A stretch of 64,000 nt of DNA, taken from contig NZ_CP021358.1 of assembly GCF_002157205.1 (NCBI RefSeq), forward strand, positions 3,286,001 through 3,350,000. Reading direction: 5' to 3'. Source of the stretch: Kushneria marisflavi (GTDB taxonomy: Bacteria; Pseudomonadota; Gammaproteobacteria; Pseudomonadales; Halomonadaceae). The translations under genes and the position numbers were made by a program. This document shows positions 49,261 to 58,731 of this stretch, one piece after another; the first letter of the stretch is position 1, and every line of letters begins with the position of its first letter. The notes beneath the pieces are model-generated. The model made no database searches, was not told the DNA's origin, and was given only the letters and a program-made list of their open reading frames with translations.

Positions 49261-50538
49261 ATGACCCCGAATAGCAGAAGCTGGTATGCCCACTCCCGTA
49301 ATCTGACGCTGGACGCCGCCGCGCCTTTAAGCGGTGCGCAGCGCTTTGATGTGGCCATCATCGGCGGTGGCGTGACCGGGTGCAGCGCGGCACTGCATCT
49401 GGCCGAGCGGGGTTATCGGGTCGCACTGTTGGAGGCGGGTGAGATCGGGGCGGGCGCATCAGGTCGCAGCGGCGGGCAGATTTTGCCGGGGCTGGGCACC
49501 GAGCTGTCGGTCATCGAAAAATCGCTCGGGCATCAGGCAGCGCAGGATATCTGGATGATGAGTCGTGAGGCCGTGCGGTTGACCGAGATGCTGATCGAGC
49601 GTCATGACATCGACTGCGAGTATTCGCGAGGCTACGTTCACGCCGCGATCAAGCCGCGCCACGAACGGGCCATGAAGGCCTGGCGGGACGAGATGGCCGG
49701 GCGCTTTGGCTATGACGGTCTTGAGTGGCTGGAGGGCGATGCGCTGCGCCACCATGTGGTCACCAATGCCTATCTCGGTGGGCTTTATGAGCGCGAGGCC
49801 GGTCATCTACATCCGCTCAACTATACGCTGGGGCTGGCCCGGGCCGCACAAAATGCCGGCGCGGTCATTCACGAGCACAGCCGCGTGAAGGCCGTGACGA
49901 AGGGTAAGACCGTTCGGGTCGATACCGACCAGGGGCAGATCGAATGTGATCATCTGCTGGTCGCCGGCAACGCCTATCTGGGCGGACTATTACCGGCGCT
50001 TGAGCGCAAGATCATGCCGGTGGTGAACTACATCATTGCCACCGAGTGTCTGTCGGAGGTTCAGATGGCTCAGACCCTGCCGCGGCGTGACGCTGTTTCG
50101 GATGCCAATTTTGTGCTGGACTACTATCGGCTTTCCCGTGATCGTCGTTTACTCTACGGCGGCCAGGTCAGCTACAGCGGACGTGAGCCACATGGTCTGG
50201 TCGAGATCATGCAACGCAAGATGCGCGAGCTCTTTCCGGCGCTTGAGAGTGTGTCCATCGACTATCGCTGGGGCGGTCGGGTCGCGATTACGCGTAATCG
50301 GGCGCCACATTTCGGTCGGCTGGATCATAATATTCATTTTGTGCAGGGATATTCAGGCCATGGCATGGCACTGGCAGGGCTTGCCGGACGGCTCATGGCC
50401 GAGGCCGTGGCCGGACAGTCCGAGCGATTTGATTTATTTGCCGGCATGAAGCATCTCGACTTTCCCGGCGGCTCGCGGCTTCGCACCCCGCTGCTGGTAC
50501 TGGCGACCACCTTTTATCGATTAAGGGATCGGCTGTAG
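49261..50538 (+). CDS. puuB: FAD-dependent oxidoreductase, gamma-glutamylputrescine oxidase type
   Basis: A 425-residue DAO-family flavoprotein expected to oxidise gamma-glutamylputrescine to its aldehyde with release of ammonia and peroxide. The N-terminal SRSWYAHS is typical of PuuB, the FAD motif DVAIIGGGVTGCSAALHLAE starts near residue 30, GASGRSGGQILPG follows, and RVAITRNRAPHFGR with YSGHGMALAG is near the C-terminus. The ATG at 49261 gives the family length; the GTG at 49225 is less likely. It opens the polyamine cluster and precedes the transporter ATPase by about 70 bases. The exact polyamine is unknown. Confidence 0.84.
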   Translation: MTPNSRSWYAHSRNLTLDAAAPLSGAQRFDVAIIGGGVTGCSAALHLAERGYRVALLEAGEIGAGASGRSGGQILPGLGTELSVIEKSLGHQAAQDIWMMSREAVRLTEMLIERHDIDCEYSRGYVHAAIKPRHERAMKAWRDEMAGRFGYDGLEWLEGDALRHHVVTNAYLGGLYEREAGHLHPLNYTLGLARAAQNAGAVIHEHSRVKAVTKGKTVRVDTDQGQIECDHLLVAGNAYLGGLLPALERKIMPVVNYIIATECLSEVQMAQTLPRRDAVSDANFVLDYYRLSRDRRLLYGGQVSYSGREPHGLVEIMQRKMRELFPALESVSIDYRWGGRVAITRNRAPHFGRLDHNIHFVQGYSGHGMALAGLAGRLMAEAVAGQSERFDLFAGMKHLDFPGGSRLRTPLLVLATTFYRLRDRL

Positions 50539-50605
50539 GGCGCCATCGCGCCGGCATTCGATGCCCAAAAGACACGTACGGACAATTTCAGGGGGACCCT
50601 GTTCG

Positions 50606-51781
50606 ATGGCAGAACGCTCACCGACCGCCGCACCCGGCGGGCCTTTTTCATCAGTCGAAAGCACCCCGGGTAGCGAGGCCAGTGCGGCGCGCGAGGCGTC
50701 CTCCATCAGCCTGAAAGGCGTTCGCAAGGAGTATCCGGGCGGAGTGGTGGCGCTGGAAAGCGTGGATCTGGACATTCGTGCCGGCGAGTTCTTTACCCTG
50801 CTGGGCCCTTCCGGCTGTGGCAAGACCACGCTTTTGCGCATGCTGGCGGGGCTGGATGAGCCCAGCGGCGGCACGCTTGCCATTGGCGGGGTGGATGTCA
50901 CCGATACGCCGCCTCACAAGCGCAGCGTCAATACGGTCTTTCAGTCCTATGCGCTTTTCCCGCACCTGTCAGTGCGCGACAACATCGCTTTCGGTTTGAA
51001 AATGCGCGGCATGGCACGCACCCAGCGTGAACAGAAGGTGGTGGAGATCGCCGAGTTCATCAAGCTGGGCTCGCTGGTGGATCGTCGGGTCGATCAGCTC
51101 TCCGGCGGTCAGCGACAGCGAATCGCACTGGCCCGTGCGCTGATCTGCGAGCCGGATGTGCTGCTGCTCGATGAGCCGCTCTCGGCACTGGATGCCGGGC
51201 TGCGCAGTCAGCTGCAGGTCGAGCTGCTGCGTACCCAGAAGCGACTGGGCATGACGTTTGTCTTCGTAACCCATGATCAGGAAGAGGCCATGGTCATGAG
51301 CGATCGCATTGCGGTGTTAAACGATGGGATCATCCAGCAGATCGGCACGCCGCAGGAGGTTTACGAGCGCCCGGCCAATCTGTTCGTGGCGCGCTTCATG
51401 GGCCATGACAATCTCTTTCCGATCTCGGCAAGAGAGGGCATGACGGTCACCACGCCGATCGGTGCGCTGGAAACCGAAGACAAAAGCGAAGGCAGTGTTG
51501 CCCTGATTCGCCCGGAAACTCTGGAGCTGACCTCGCCCAATGCGCCGAGCGTCGAGCCGGGCAAGCAGCTCAACACGCTTGTGTGCCGGGTTGTGGAGCG
51601 CTTTTACCGCGGCAGTAACGTCGAATATCGCCTGGCACACCAGAGCGGCGATCAGCACAATGAATTGATTGCCGAAATCTCCAATACCGGTGAGCGCCTT
51701 TTTCGCGTCGGTGATGAGGTGAAAGTCGAGATCTACCCGGAAGACGTCGTCATGTTAAGCGATGACGAGGAGGGCGCATGA
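50606..51781 (+). CDS. potA: Polyamine ABC transporter ATP-binding protein
   Basis: A 391-residue ATPase of the PotA/PotG type. A disordered, Ser/Ala-rich N-terminal extension of about 30 residues precedes Walker A (LLGPSGCGKTTLL). The signature [15 protein letters not shown] and Walker B VLLLDEPLSALD follow, and a TOBE domain ends the protein. The start at 50606 has AGGGGGA about nine bases upstream; an upstream ATG at 50561 lacks one. Its last four bases overlap the permease gene. The substrate is inferred from the two binding proteins nearby. Confidence 0.9.
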   Translation: MAERSPTAAPGGPFSSVESTPGSEASAAREASSISLKGVRKEYPGGVVALESVDLDIRAGEFFTLLGPSGCGKTTLLRMLAGLDEPSGGTLAIGGVDVTDTPPHKRSVNTVFQSYALFPHLSVRDNIAFGLKMRGMARTQREQKVVEIAEFIKLGSLVDRRVDQLSGGQRQRIALARALICEPDVLLLDEPLSALDAGLRSQLQVELLRTQKRLGMTFVFVTHDQEEAMVMSDRIAVLNDGIIQQIGTPQEVYERPANLFVARFMGHDNLFPISAREGMTVTTPIGALETEDKSEGSVALIRPETLELTSPNAPSVEPGKQLNTLVCRVVERFYRGSNVEYRLAHQSGDQHNELIAEISNTGERLFRVGDEVKVEIYPEDVVMLSDDEEGA

Positions 51782-52692
51782 GCCAGGTGGATGTGGTCTG
51801 GCGCCGTCGTCGCCGCCGGGAGACCCGCCATCTTCTGGTAAGCGTCCTGCCCGGCGCCCTGTGGATATTTATCTTTCTGGTGCTGCCCAGTGCCTATCTG
51901 ATGTCGGTGGCCTTCATGACCAATGGCGGCTTTGGCCAGCCGCAGATGCCGTTGACGCTGGATGCCTTTCGCAATCTGGCCGGTTTTGGCTTTCTGGGCT
52001 GGAGCCCGGGCAATCTCTATACGCTCTGGCGCTCGGTCTTTCAGTCGCTCATTTCGCTGGGGCTGGTAGTGCTGGTGGCCTATCCGGTGGCCTGGTATAT
52101 CTCCATGTGCCGGCCACGGCTGCGCGCGATCATGCTGCTGGCGGTGGTGGTGCCGTCCTGGACCAATCAGGTCATTCGCGCCTTTGGCTGGATGAACCTG
52201 CTCTCGCCGGGCACACCGCTGTCGACCCTTGCGGAAAACATGGGGCTGATTGCGCCTAATATGGGACTGTTTCCCTCCGACTTTGCCGTGACGCTGGGGC
52301 TGGTCTACAACTTCCTGCCTTTCATGGTGCTGCCGCTGTATGCCGCGTTTGAAAAGCTTGATCACGCCCAGATCGAGGCGGCACGCGATCTCTATGCTTC
52401 GCCGCTGCGGACCTTTTTTGTCGCCGTGCTCCCCCAGACCCTGCCGGGACTGCTGGCAGGCTCCGTACTGGTCGCCATTCCGGCCTTTGGCATGTACGTC
52501 ATCCCCGAGCTTCTGGGCGGCGGGCGTTCGCAGATGCTGGGTAATCTGGTGGCAAGCCAGTTCGGCGAGGCGGCCAACTGGCCGCTGGGCGCGGCCGGGG
52601 CGCTGTTGATGCTTTTGGCTACGCTCCTGGGGTTGGTGATACTGCGTCGCATGGGTCGCCGCCTGGGCGGTGGTACCGAGATGGTGATCTAG
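51778..52692 (+). CDS. potB: Polyamine ABC transporter permease (PotB/PotH type)
   Basis: A 304-residue inner-membrane permease with about six hydrophobic segments; the first is near residues 22-42. The EAA loop reads IEAARDLYASPLRTFF with the following LPQTLPG. It overlaps the ATPase gene by four bases and pairs with the next permease. Confidence 0.9.
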   Translation: MSQVDVVWRRRRRRETRHLLVSVLPGALWIFIFLVLPSAYLMSVAFMTNGGFGQPQMPLTLDAFRNLAGFGFLGWSPGNLYTLWRSVFQSLISLGLVVLVAYPVAWYISMCRPRLRAIMLLAVVVPSWTNQVIRAFGWMNLLSPGTPLSTLAENMGLIAPNMGLFPSDFAVTLGLVYNFLPFMVLPLYAAFEKLDHAQIEAARDLYASPLRTFFVAVLPQTLPGLLAGSVLVAIPAFGMYVIPELLGGGRSQMLGNLVASQFGEAANWPLGAAGALLMLLATLLGLVILRRMGRRLGGGTEMVI

Positions 52693-52701
52693 GAGAACGG
52701 C

Positions 52702-53496
52702 ATGCAAAACCGGAGTTTCAGGAAGGGGCTTGCCGTTTTCTGGTGGCTGACGCTGATTTTCCTCTACGCGCCCCTGCTGGTGGTAATGGTGTTTTCGTTT
52801 AACAGCATCAACACCTCGGCGCGCTGGGGTGGCTTTTCGCTGCGCTGGTATGAGCGCCTGATACACAACGATGTGGTGATCAACGCCATCAGTCACACAC
52901 TGCTGCTGGCGGTCATCTCCTCGATCATTGCGGTCATTCTGGGCGCAATGATCGGCTATGGACTTTACAAGCATCGGGCACGCCGGCTCGGGCTTTTAAT
53001 CGTGCTGATCTATTTGCCGATCGTGATGCCGGACATCGTCTTCGGCATCGCCGACATGGCGTTTTTCGTGCAGATCAATCGCCTGACCGGATTGCTGTCG
53101 CCCGGGCTGGGCACCATGGTGATTGCCCATGTGACCTTTCAGATTCCGTTTGTGGCGCTCATTGTCTATTCCCGCTTTGTGGGTCTGGATGCGACGCTCT
53201 TTGATGCCGCGAAGGATCTCTACGCCAGCCCCTGGCAGCGGATGCTGCATTTCATTTTACCGACGCTCAAGCCTGCGCTGCTGTCGGCCTTTTTCCTGTC
53301 GTTTACGCTGTCGGTGGATGATTTCGTCATCAGCTTCTTTACGGCGGGGCCTGAAAGCGCGACGCTTCCGATCTATATCTGGGGCGCCATACGCCGCGGC
53401 ATCTCCCCGGAGATCAACGCCATTGCCACGCTGATGATTGCTTCGGTAGCGCTGGTGGCCGTACTGAGTCTGCTGTTCAACCGTCGTCGCGCGTAA
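52702..53496 (+). CDS. potC: Polyamine ABC transporter permease (PotC/PotI type)
   Basis: A 264-residue permease with about six membrane segments and the PotC-like opening VVMVFSFNSINTSARWGGFSLRWYE. The EAA loop reads FDAAKDLYASPWQRML with ILPTLKP. The ribosome site GGAG lies just before the ATG and the gap from potB is nine bases. Confidence 0.9.
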   Translation: MQNRSFRKGLAVFWWLTLIFLYAPLLVVMVFSFNSINTSARWGGFSLRWYERLIHNDVVINAISHTLLLAVISSIIAVILGAMIGYGLYKHRARRLGLLIVLIYLPIVMPDIVFGIADMAFFVQINRLTGLLSPGLGTMVIAHVTFQIPFVALIVYSRFVGLDATLFDAAKDLYASPWQRMLHFILPTLKPALLSAFFLSFTLSVDDFVISFFTAGPESATLPIYIWGAIRRGISPEINAIATLMIASVALVAVLSLLFNRRRA

Positions 53497-53553
53497 GCGT
53501 TGCGGCGGTCTCATAAAAAAACGTCATATCACGATCACCCAGGGGACCCGACA

Positions 53554-54624
53554 ATGACTCTATTTTCACCTCGCCCGGCACTGCTCGCCGGCGCCATTGC
53601 CGCCGCCATGTTCTCGAATGCCGCCAGTGCGGCCGAGCGCCTCTACGTGTTCAACTGGACCGACTATATGGATCCAGCAATCATCGAGGCGTTCGAAAAG
53701 CAGTACGATGTGGAAGTCGTGCAGAACTATTACGGCTCGCTGGGCGAGATGTTTTCCAAGCTGCAGGCCGGTGGCGTTTCGCAGTATGACATCGTGGTGC
53801 CGTCGAACTATTTCGTGCCGCGCATGATCGAGGCGGGGCTATTGCAGCCGCTGGACAAATCGCAACTGCCCAACATGTCCAACCTGATGTCGCGCTTCGT
53901 CAACCCGCCCTATGACCCGGACAATCAGTACACCGCGGCCTATCTGTGGGGCTCGACCGGATTGATTATCAACACCAAAACCTTTCCGGAGGCAAAGCCG
54001 AGCTGGTCGATGGTCTTTGACGAGTCGGCCAACGACAGCCAGCCGTTTTCGATGCTCAAGGATGGCCAGGTCATGTTCGGTGCGGCATGCGCATTTCTGG
54101 GCAAGCCCTATAACTGCACCGATCAGCAGGACATGGTTGATGCGGCCAAACTGATGCTCAAGACCAAGCATCGCGCCAACTTTACCGGCTTTACCGACTC
54201 GACACCGGTGCTGGGCCAGGTATCACGCGGTGTGAATGCTCTTGGGGTGACCTACAACGGTGACTATCTGCAGTACAGGGAAGATGACCCTGAAGGCTAC
54301 GCCAATACCGAATTCGTGATTCCGAAAGAGGGCTCGGAGCTGTGGGTGGACTCCATGGCGATTCCGGCGCGTGCGCCGCATCCGGAGCTGGCACACAAGT
54401 TCATCAATTTCATTCTGGATGCGCAGGTCGGGGCGCAGCTGTCGAATTACACGTTCTACTCCACGCCCAATGAAGCAGCAGTAGCGAATCTTGAGGACGT
54501 GCTCAAGCAGCCCCCGTCATTGCCCAGCGATGAGGACATGGCACGGCTGAAGTTCACGCCCACGCTGTCGGGCAAGGACCTGCAGCGCTATCAGCAGCTG
54601 TGGAATGAAGTGCAGTCACGTTAA
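53554..54624 (+). CDS. Polyamine-binding periplasmic protein (PotD/PotF type), first copy
   Basis: A 356-residue solute-binding protein with a signal peptide ending near NAASAAE. The mature start AERLYVFNWTDYMDP is characteristic of PotD/PotF/SpuD proteins, with the WTDY motif that contributes to the polyamine pocket. YDIVVPSNYFVPRM and QLSNYTFYSTPNEAA are further family marks. The ATG at 53554 was chosen because the signal peptide starts there. It is in the same run as potABC. Putrescine versus spermidine cannot be decided by eye. Confidence 0.9.
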   Translation: MTLFSPRPALLAGAIAAAMFSNAASAAERLYVFNWTDYMDPAIIEAFEKQYDVEVVQNYYGSLGEMFSKLQAGGVSQYDIVVPSNYFVPRMIEAGLLQPLDKSQLPNMSNLMSRFVNPPYDPDNQYTAAYLWGSTGLIINTKTFPEAKPSWSMVFDESANDSQPFSMLKDGQVMFGAACAFLGKPYNCTDQQDMVDAAKLMLKTKHRANFTGFTDSTPVLGQVSRGVNALGVTYNGDYLQYREDDPEGYANTEFVIPKEGSELWVDSMAIPARAPHPELAHKFINFILDAQVGAQLSNYTFYSTPNEAAVANLEDVLKQPPSLPSDEDMARLKFTPTLSGKDLQRYQQLWNEVQSR

Positions 54625-54641
54625 GGCACGTGACGGACTGC

Positions 54642-54664
54642 CTGCCATTCGGGCTGGCAGCCCT
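54642..54664 (+). terminator. Weak terminator-like hairpin after the first binding-protein gene
   Basis: CTGCCA (54642-54647) pairs with TGGCAG (54655-54660) and is followed by CCCTTTT. The short stem and broken T-run suggest partial termination before the ligase gene. Confidence 0.4.
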
Positions 54665-54702
54665 TTTGATACCCGTGATCAGGCTCGGCTGGGGAGGCCG
54701 AC

Positions 54703-56070
54703 ATGACGCTAAAGCATCATCCGGTGGTACTGACGGACTGGTTTGAAGAGCATCGCATCACCGAAGTGGAATGTCTGGTCAGCGACCTGACCGGGATTCT
54801 CAAGGGCAAGATCATGCCGGCCGGGAAGTATCTCAACGGTGGACGACCGCGCCTGCCGGATTCGATATTTATCCAGTCGGTGACCGGTGGTTATCCCGAT
54901 GACGAGGCTCTGCGCTTCTGGAATGCCGCCGAGCTCGACATGCAGCTGATTGCCGACCCGGCCGCCGCCTACCTGGTGCCCTGGGCGGAAGACCCCACTG
55001 CCCAGATTATCCACGACTGTTATTACATGAATGGCGAGCCGGTCGAGATCGCGCCCCGTCACGTTCTAAAGCGGGTGCTGGCCCTTTACGAGGCCCGCGG
55101 TTGGAAGCCGGTGATTGCGCCCGAGGTCGAGTTCTATCTGGTCAAGACCAACACCGATCCGGACTATCCACTGGAGCCGCCGATCGGGCGCTCCGGGCGG
55201 CAGGAAAGCGGGCGTCAGTCGTTTTCCATTGATGCCGTCAACGAATTCGATCCGCTGTTTGAGGAGATGTACGACTACTGCGAGGCTCAGCAGCTCGACA
55301 TCGATACCCTCATTCACGAGGAAGGCGCCGGGCAGATGGAAGTCAACTTCCAGCACGGTGATCCGCTCTATCTGGCCGATCAGGTGGTAATTTTCAAGCG
55401 CACACTGCGCGAAACTGCACTGCGCCACGGCATGTACGCCACCTTCATGGCCAAGCCCATGGCCAATGAGCCGGGCAGTGCCATGCATCTTCACCAGAGT
55501 CTGGTGGACGCCGAAAGCGGAGAAAATCTCTTTGCCGGCGACAACGGCCAGCCCAGCGAACTCTTCATGAACTACATCGGCGGGTTACAGAGCTGGATGC
55601 CCGCGGCCATGCCGTTTTTTGCCCCCAACGTCAATTCTTGGCGGCGGCTGATGCCCAGTGAATATGGTGGCTCGGCGCCCACCAATGTCGAGTGGGGGTA
55701 TGACAATCGCACCGTCGGGCTGCGGGTGCCGGTAGGTAATGCCGAGGCCACACGGGTCGAGAATCGCCTGCCCGGCGCTGATGCCAACCCCTACCTGGTG
55801 ATGGCCGCCTCGCTGGCCTGCGGCTATCTGGGCATGATGAGCCGACTTCAGGCGCGCCCGCCGCTGACCGGCACGGCCTGGACCGGCGGCGTAGCGCTGC
55901 CCAATGATGTCGGCCCGGCACTGGATGCACTTGATGCCTGTGAGGCGCTGGCAGATGTGCTTGGCGAACGCTTCGTCAAGAGCTACCTGGCGGTCAAGCG
56001 CGCCGAACATCTGGCCTATTACCGGGTGATAAGCTCATGGGAGAGGGAGCATCTGCTGCTGCGCGTCTAG
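54703..56070 (+). CDS. Glutamine synthetase-family gamma-glutamylpolyamine ligase
   Basis: A 455-residue member of the glutamine synthetase superfamily, expected to join glutamate to a polyamine with ATP, the first step of the gamma-glutamylation route. The beta-grasp opening VECLVSDLTGILKGK, metal-ligand EVEFYLV, EGAGQMEVNFQHGD, the ATP-site GSAMHLHQSL and NRLPGADANPYLV segments are all present. It differs clearly from the second family member at 60007, so the two probably use different amines. It lies between two binding-protein genes. The DNA between this gene and the next (about 200 bases) holds a TTTAC/GTAAA mini-repeat but no ORF. Confidence 0.84.
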   Translation: MTLKHHPVVLTDWFEEHRITEVECLVSDLTGILKGKIMPAGKYLNGGRPRLPDSIFIQSVTGGYPDDEALRFWNAAELDMQLIADPAAAYLVPWAEDPTAQIIHDCYYMNGEPVEIAPRHVLKRVLALYEARGWKPVIAPEVEFYLVKTNTDPDYPLEPPIGRSGRQESGRQSFSIDAVNEFDPLFEEMYDYCEAQQLDIDTLIHEEGAGQMEVNFQHGDPLYLADQVVIFKRTLRETALRHGMYATFMAKPMANEPGSAMHLHQSLVDAESGENLFAGDNGQPSELFMNYIGGLQSWMPAAMPFFAPNVNSWRRLMPSEYGGSAPTNVEWGYDNRTVGLRVPVGNAEATRVENRLPGADANPYLVMAASLACGYLGMMSRLQARPPLTGTAWTGGVALPNDVGPALDALDACEALADVLGERFVKSYLAVKRAEHLAYYRVISSWEREHLLLRV

Positions 56071-56266
56071 GCTTGGCCTGAAAAGTGCCTGCGCTCGACA
56101 ATACAGCGCTAAAAAATGGCTCAGAATACTCATTTACACCCCGTAAACTCCGTTTCTTCGCCAATTTTTGCCTTGTCTTGTCTTCGCTCACCGACTTTTC
56201 AGATAAACCCTGGCCTTTGAACCACACAACAATATCCATAAAGGGATCATTAAGGGAGAAAGAGCA

Positions 56267-57343
56267 ATGACGCGATCATGGTGGTGGCGAACCGGCGCCC
56301 TGATGCTGGCCGGCGTGAGCCTGGCAGCCAGTGCCGGCGAAGAGCATGCCGATACGCTTTATCTCTTCAACTGGACGGAGTACATGCCACCGCAGGTACT
56401 GGAGGATTTCGAGCGCGAACATGATGTTCGCATCGTGCAGAACTTCTTCACCTCCAACGCCGAGATGTTCACCAAGCTGCGCAGCGGCGGCGATGCCCAG
56501 TATGACGTCGTGGTGCCGACCGACTACTTTGTCCCCCGCCTGATTGCCGCCGATCTCATTCAGCCGCTGGACCATGATCATCTGCCGGGCCTTGAGAACC
56601 TGCTACCGGAATTTCAGGATCCTGCCTATGATCCGGGCAATCACTATAGCGTGCCCTATCAGTGGGGCGTGACCGGAATCGTCTATGATAGCCGGGTACT
56701 CGATGACGTACCGCGCAGCTGGTCGGCGCTGTTTGATCCTGACGTGAACTCAAGTGCGCCCTTTACCCTGCTGGGCGGCGACCCACAGGTGCTGTTCGGC
56801 GCTGCCTGCGCCTCGCTGGGCGACGGTTTTGACTGTACGCAAAAGGACCAGTGGGTGAACAGTGCGCGCCTTTTGATGAGCACCAAGGGCCGGTCGAACT
56901 TTATCGGCTTTACCGACAGCACCGCGACCATCGATCAGATCGTGCGCGGCGTGAGCGCCATGGGCATGACCTACAACGGTGACCTTGCCTGGCGTCAGGC
57001 CGAGGACCCCGAGACCTACGGCCACTTGCGCTTTTTCGTACCCGAGGAAGGCTCCCAGCGCGGTATCGATACGCTGGTGATTCCAAAGCGGGCGCCGCAT
57101 CCCGAGCTGGCGCAGGCCTTCATTGCCTATACCCTGCGGCCTGATGTGGCCGCGCGCATCAGCAATTATACCTTTTACGCCACGCCCAATGCGGCCGCAC
57201 TTGATCAGCTTGATGATGCCTTGAAGCAACCTCCCTCGGCCCTCAGTGAAGAGGAGCGCTCGCGACTGGTGTTTGTGCCCCGGATCGACACGGCGCAGTT
57301 AGGGACGCTGTCACAGCTCAACAATGAAATGCGCAGTCGCTAA
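56267..57343 (+). CDS. Polyamine-binding periplasmic protein (PotD/PotF type), second copy
   Basis: A 358-residue solute-binding protein with a signal peptide ending near AASAGEE and the mature WTEYMPP pocket motif, a paralogue of the gene at 53554. It has the same YDVVVPTDYFVPRL and ISNYTFYATPNAAA segments. AAGGGAGAAAG lies upstream. There is no second set of permeases, so it probably shares the potABC core and broadens its substrate range. A GC-rich hairpin without T-run (57350-57371) follows. Confidence 0.88.
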   Translation: MTRSWWWRTGALMLAGVSLAASAGEEHADTLYLFNWTEYMPPQVLEDFEREHDVRIVQNFFTSNAEMFTKLRSGGDAQYDVVVPTDYFVPRLIAADLIQPLDHDHLPGLENLLPEFQDPAYDPGNHYSVPYQWGVTGIVYDSRVLDDVPRSWSALFDPDVNSSAPFTLLGGDPQVLFGAACASLGDGFDCTQKDQWVNSARLLMSTKGRSNFIGFTDSTATIDQIVRGVSAMGMTYNGDLAWRQAEDPETYGHLRFFVPEEGSQRGIDTLVIPKRAPHPELAQAFIAYTLRPDVAARISNYTFYATPNAAALDQLDDALKQPPSALSEEERSRLVFVPRIDTAQLGTLSQLNNEMRSR

Positions 57344-57389
57344 ACCACAACGGCCCGAAGTCCCGGGCCGTGATGCAAGGTAAAACGTC

Positions 57390-58697
57390 GTGACCCAGCC
57401 TGAATCTACATCAAGTCACCGCGACGGCCACACCCGCTCGCTGTATGCCGCCACCATGAATGCGACCCCCGAGCGCCCGGCACTTGCCGGCCATCGAGGC
57501 GTGGATGTTTGTGTGGTTGGCGCTGGCTTTACCGGTATCTCCAGCGCCCTGCATCTGGCCGAGCAGGGCTTTCGCGTCGCGGTGCTCGAGGCGCAGCGTG
57601 TCGGTTTTGGGGCGAGCGGTCGCAACGGTGGTCAGATCGTTAACAGCTACAGCCGCGACATGGACATGATCGAGGCGCGCTTTGGAGAGGCTTCTGCCCG
57701 GGCACTCGGCGACATGGCCTTCGAGGGCAATCGCATCATCCGCGAGCGCATCGAGCAATACGCCATCCAGTGCGATCTCAAAAACGGCAACCTTTTTGCC
57801 GCCTGTAATGACAAGCAGCTGGCGGCTCTGAAACATCACAAGGCGCTGTGGGAAAAGTACGGCCACAGCAAGCTGGAACTGCTGGAAGGCGAGGCCTATC
57901 GTCGCGAGATTGGCAGCGCGCGATATACGGGCGCGCTGCTCGATCACTCCGGCGGGCATCTCCATCCACTCAATCTGGTGCTGGGACAGGCAGCAGCCTT
58001 CGAGTCCCTTGGCGGTGTCATTTTCGAGCACTCACCGATGACGCGCCTTGAGCACGGTGAGCGGGTGAAAATTCATACCGCCGGCGGGATGATCGAAACC
58101 GAGCGTGTCGTGATCGCCGGCAATGCCTACCTGGGCGATGTCATTCCCGAGCTGGCCGACCGCTCCATGCCCTGCGGCACCCAGGTCATCGCCACCGAAG
58201 TCCTGGACGAGACAACCGCACAGCGGCTTTTGCCCACTGACCGTGCCGTCGAGGACAGCAATTATCTGCTCGACTACTACCGGCTATCGGGCGAGCGCCG
58301 CCTGATTTACGGCGGCGGGGTGACCTATGGTGGTCGCGACCCGGCCAGCATCGAGGGTGCCATTCGCCCCAAGCTTTTGAAAACCTTCCCCGAGCTTGAA
58401 AGCATCAGGATCGATTACGCCTGGAGTGGCAACTTCCTGCTGACGCTTAATCGATTGCCGCAGTTCGGGCGGCTCAACCATAACGTCTATTACGCCCAGG
58501 GCTACTCCGGCCACGGGGTGACGTCCTCGCATCTGGCCGGACGGCTGGTGGGGGAGATCATCAAGGGCGACAGTACGCGCTTTGACGCCTTCGCCGGTAT
58601 CCGTCATCTGCCGTTCCCCGGCGGACGACGATTTGCCGTGCCGTTTTCCGCCATGGGTGCCTGGTACTACGCGCTGCGCGACCGGCTGGGCATGTGA
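57390..58697 (+). CDS. puuB: FAD-dependent oxidoreductase, gamma-glutamylputrescine oxidase type, second copy
   Basis: A 435-residue DAO-family flavoprotein, paralogue of the gene at 49261. The FAD motif DVCVVGAGFTGISSALHLAE is at about residues 37-56, GASGRNGGQIVNSY follows, and LTLNRLPQFGR with GYSGHGVTSSHLAGR lies near the end. The start is GTG at 57390 with AAGG about nine bases upstream; no nearby ATG gives the N-terminal LYAAT region typical of PuuB. It follows the second binding protein closely and probably shares its transcript. Confidence 0.85.
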   Translation: MTQPESTSSHRDGHTRSLYAATMNATPERPALAGHRGVDVCVVGAGFTGISSALHLAEQGFRVAVLEAQRVGFGASGRNGGQIVNSYSRDMDMIEARFGEASARALGDMAFEGNRIIRERIEQYAIQCDLKNGNLFAACNDKQLAALKHHKALWEKYGHSKLELLEGEAYRREIGSARYTGALLDHSGGHLHPLNLVLGQAAAFESLGGVIFEHSPMTRLEHGERVKIHTAGGMIETERVVIAGNAYLGDVIPELADRSMPCGTQVIATEVLDETTAQRLLPTDRAVEDSNYLLDYYRLSGERRLIYGGGVTYGGRDPASIEGAIRPKLLKTFPELESIRIDYAWSGNFLLTLNRLPQFGRLNHNVYYAQGYSGHGVTSSHLAGRLVGEIIKGDSTRFDAFAGIRHLPFPGGRRFAVPFSAMGAWYYALRDRLGM

Positions 58698-58731
58698 TGG
58701 TCGCGCCCTGTGACATTGGCGTCTCCTTCCG

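Noticed and set aside
51733..52974. A 413-codon minus-strand frame opposite potB and potC
   Set aside because: His/Gln/Arg-rich shadow of two permease genes with strong family motifs.
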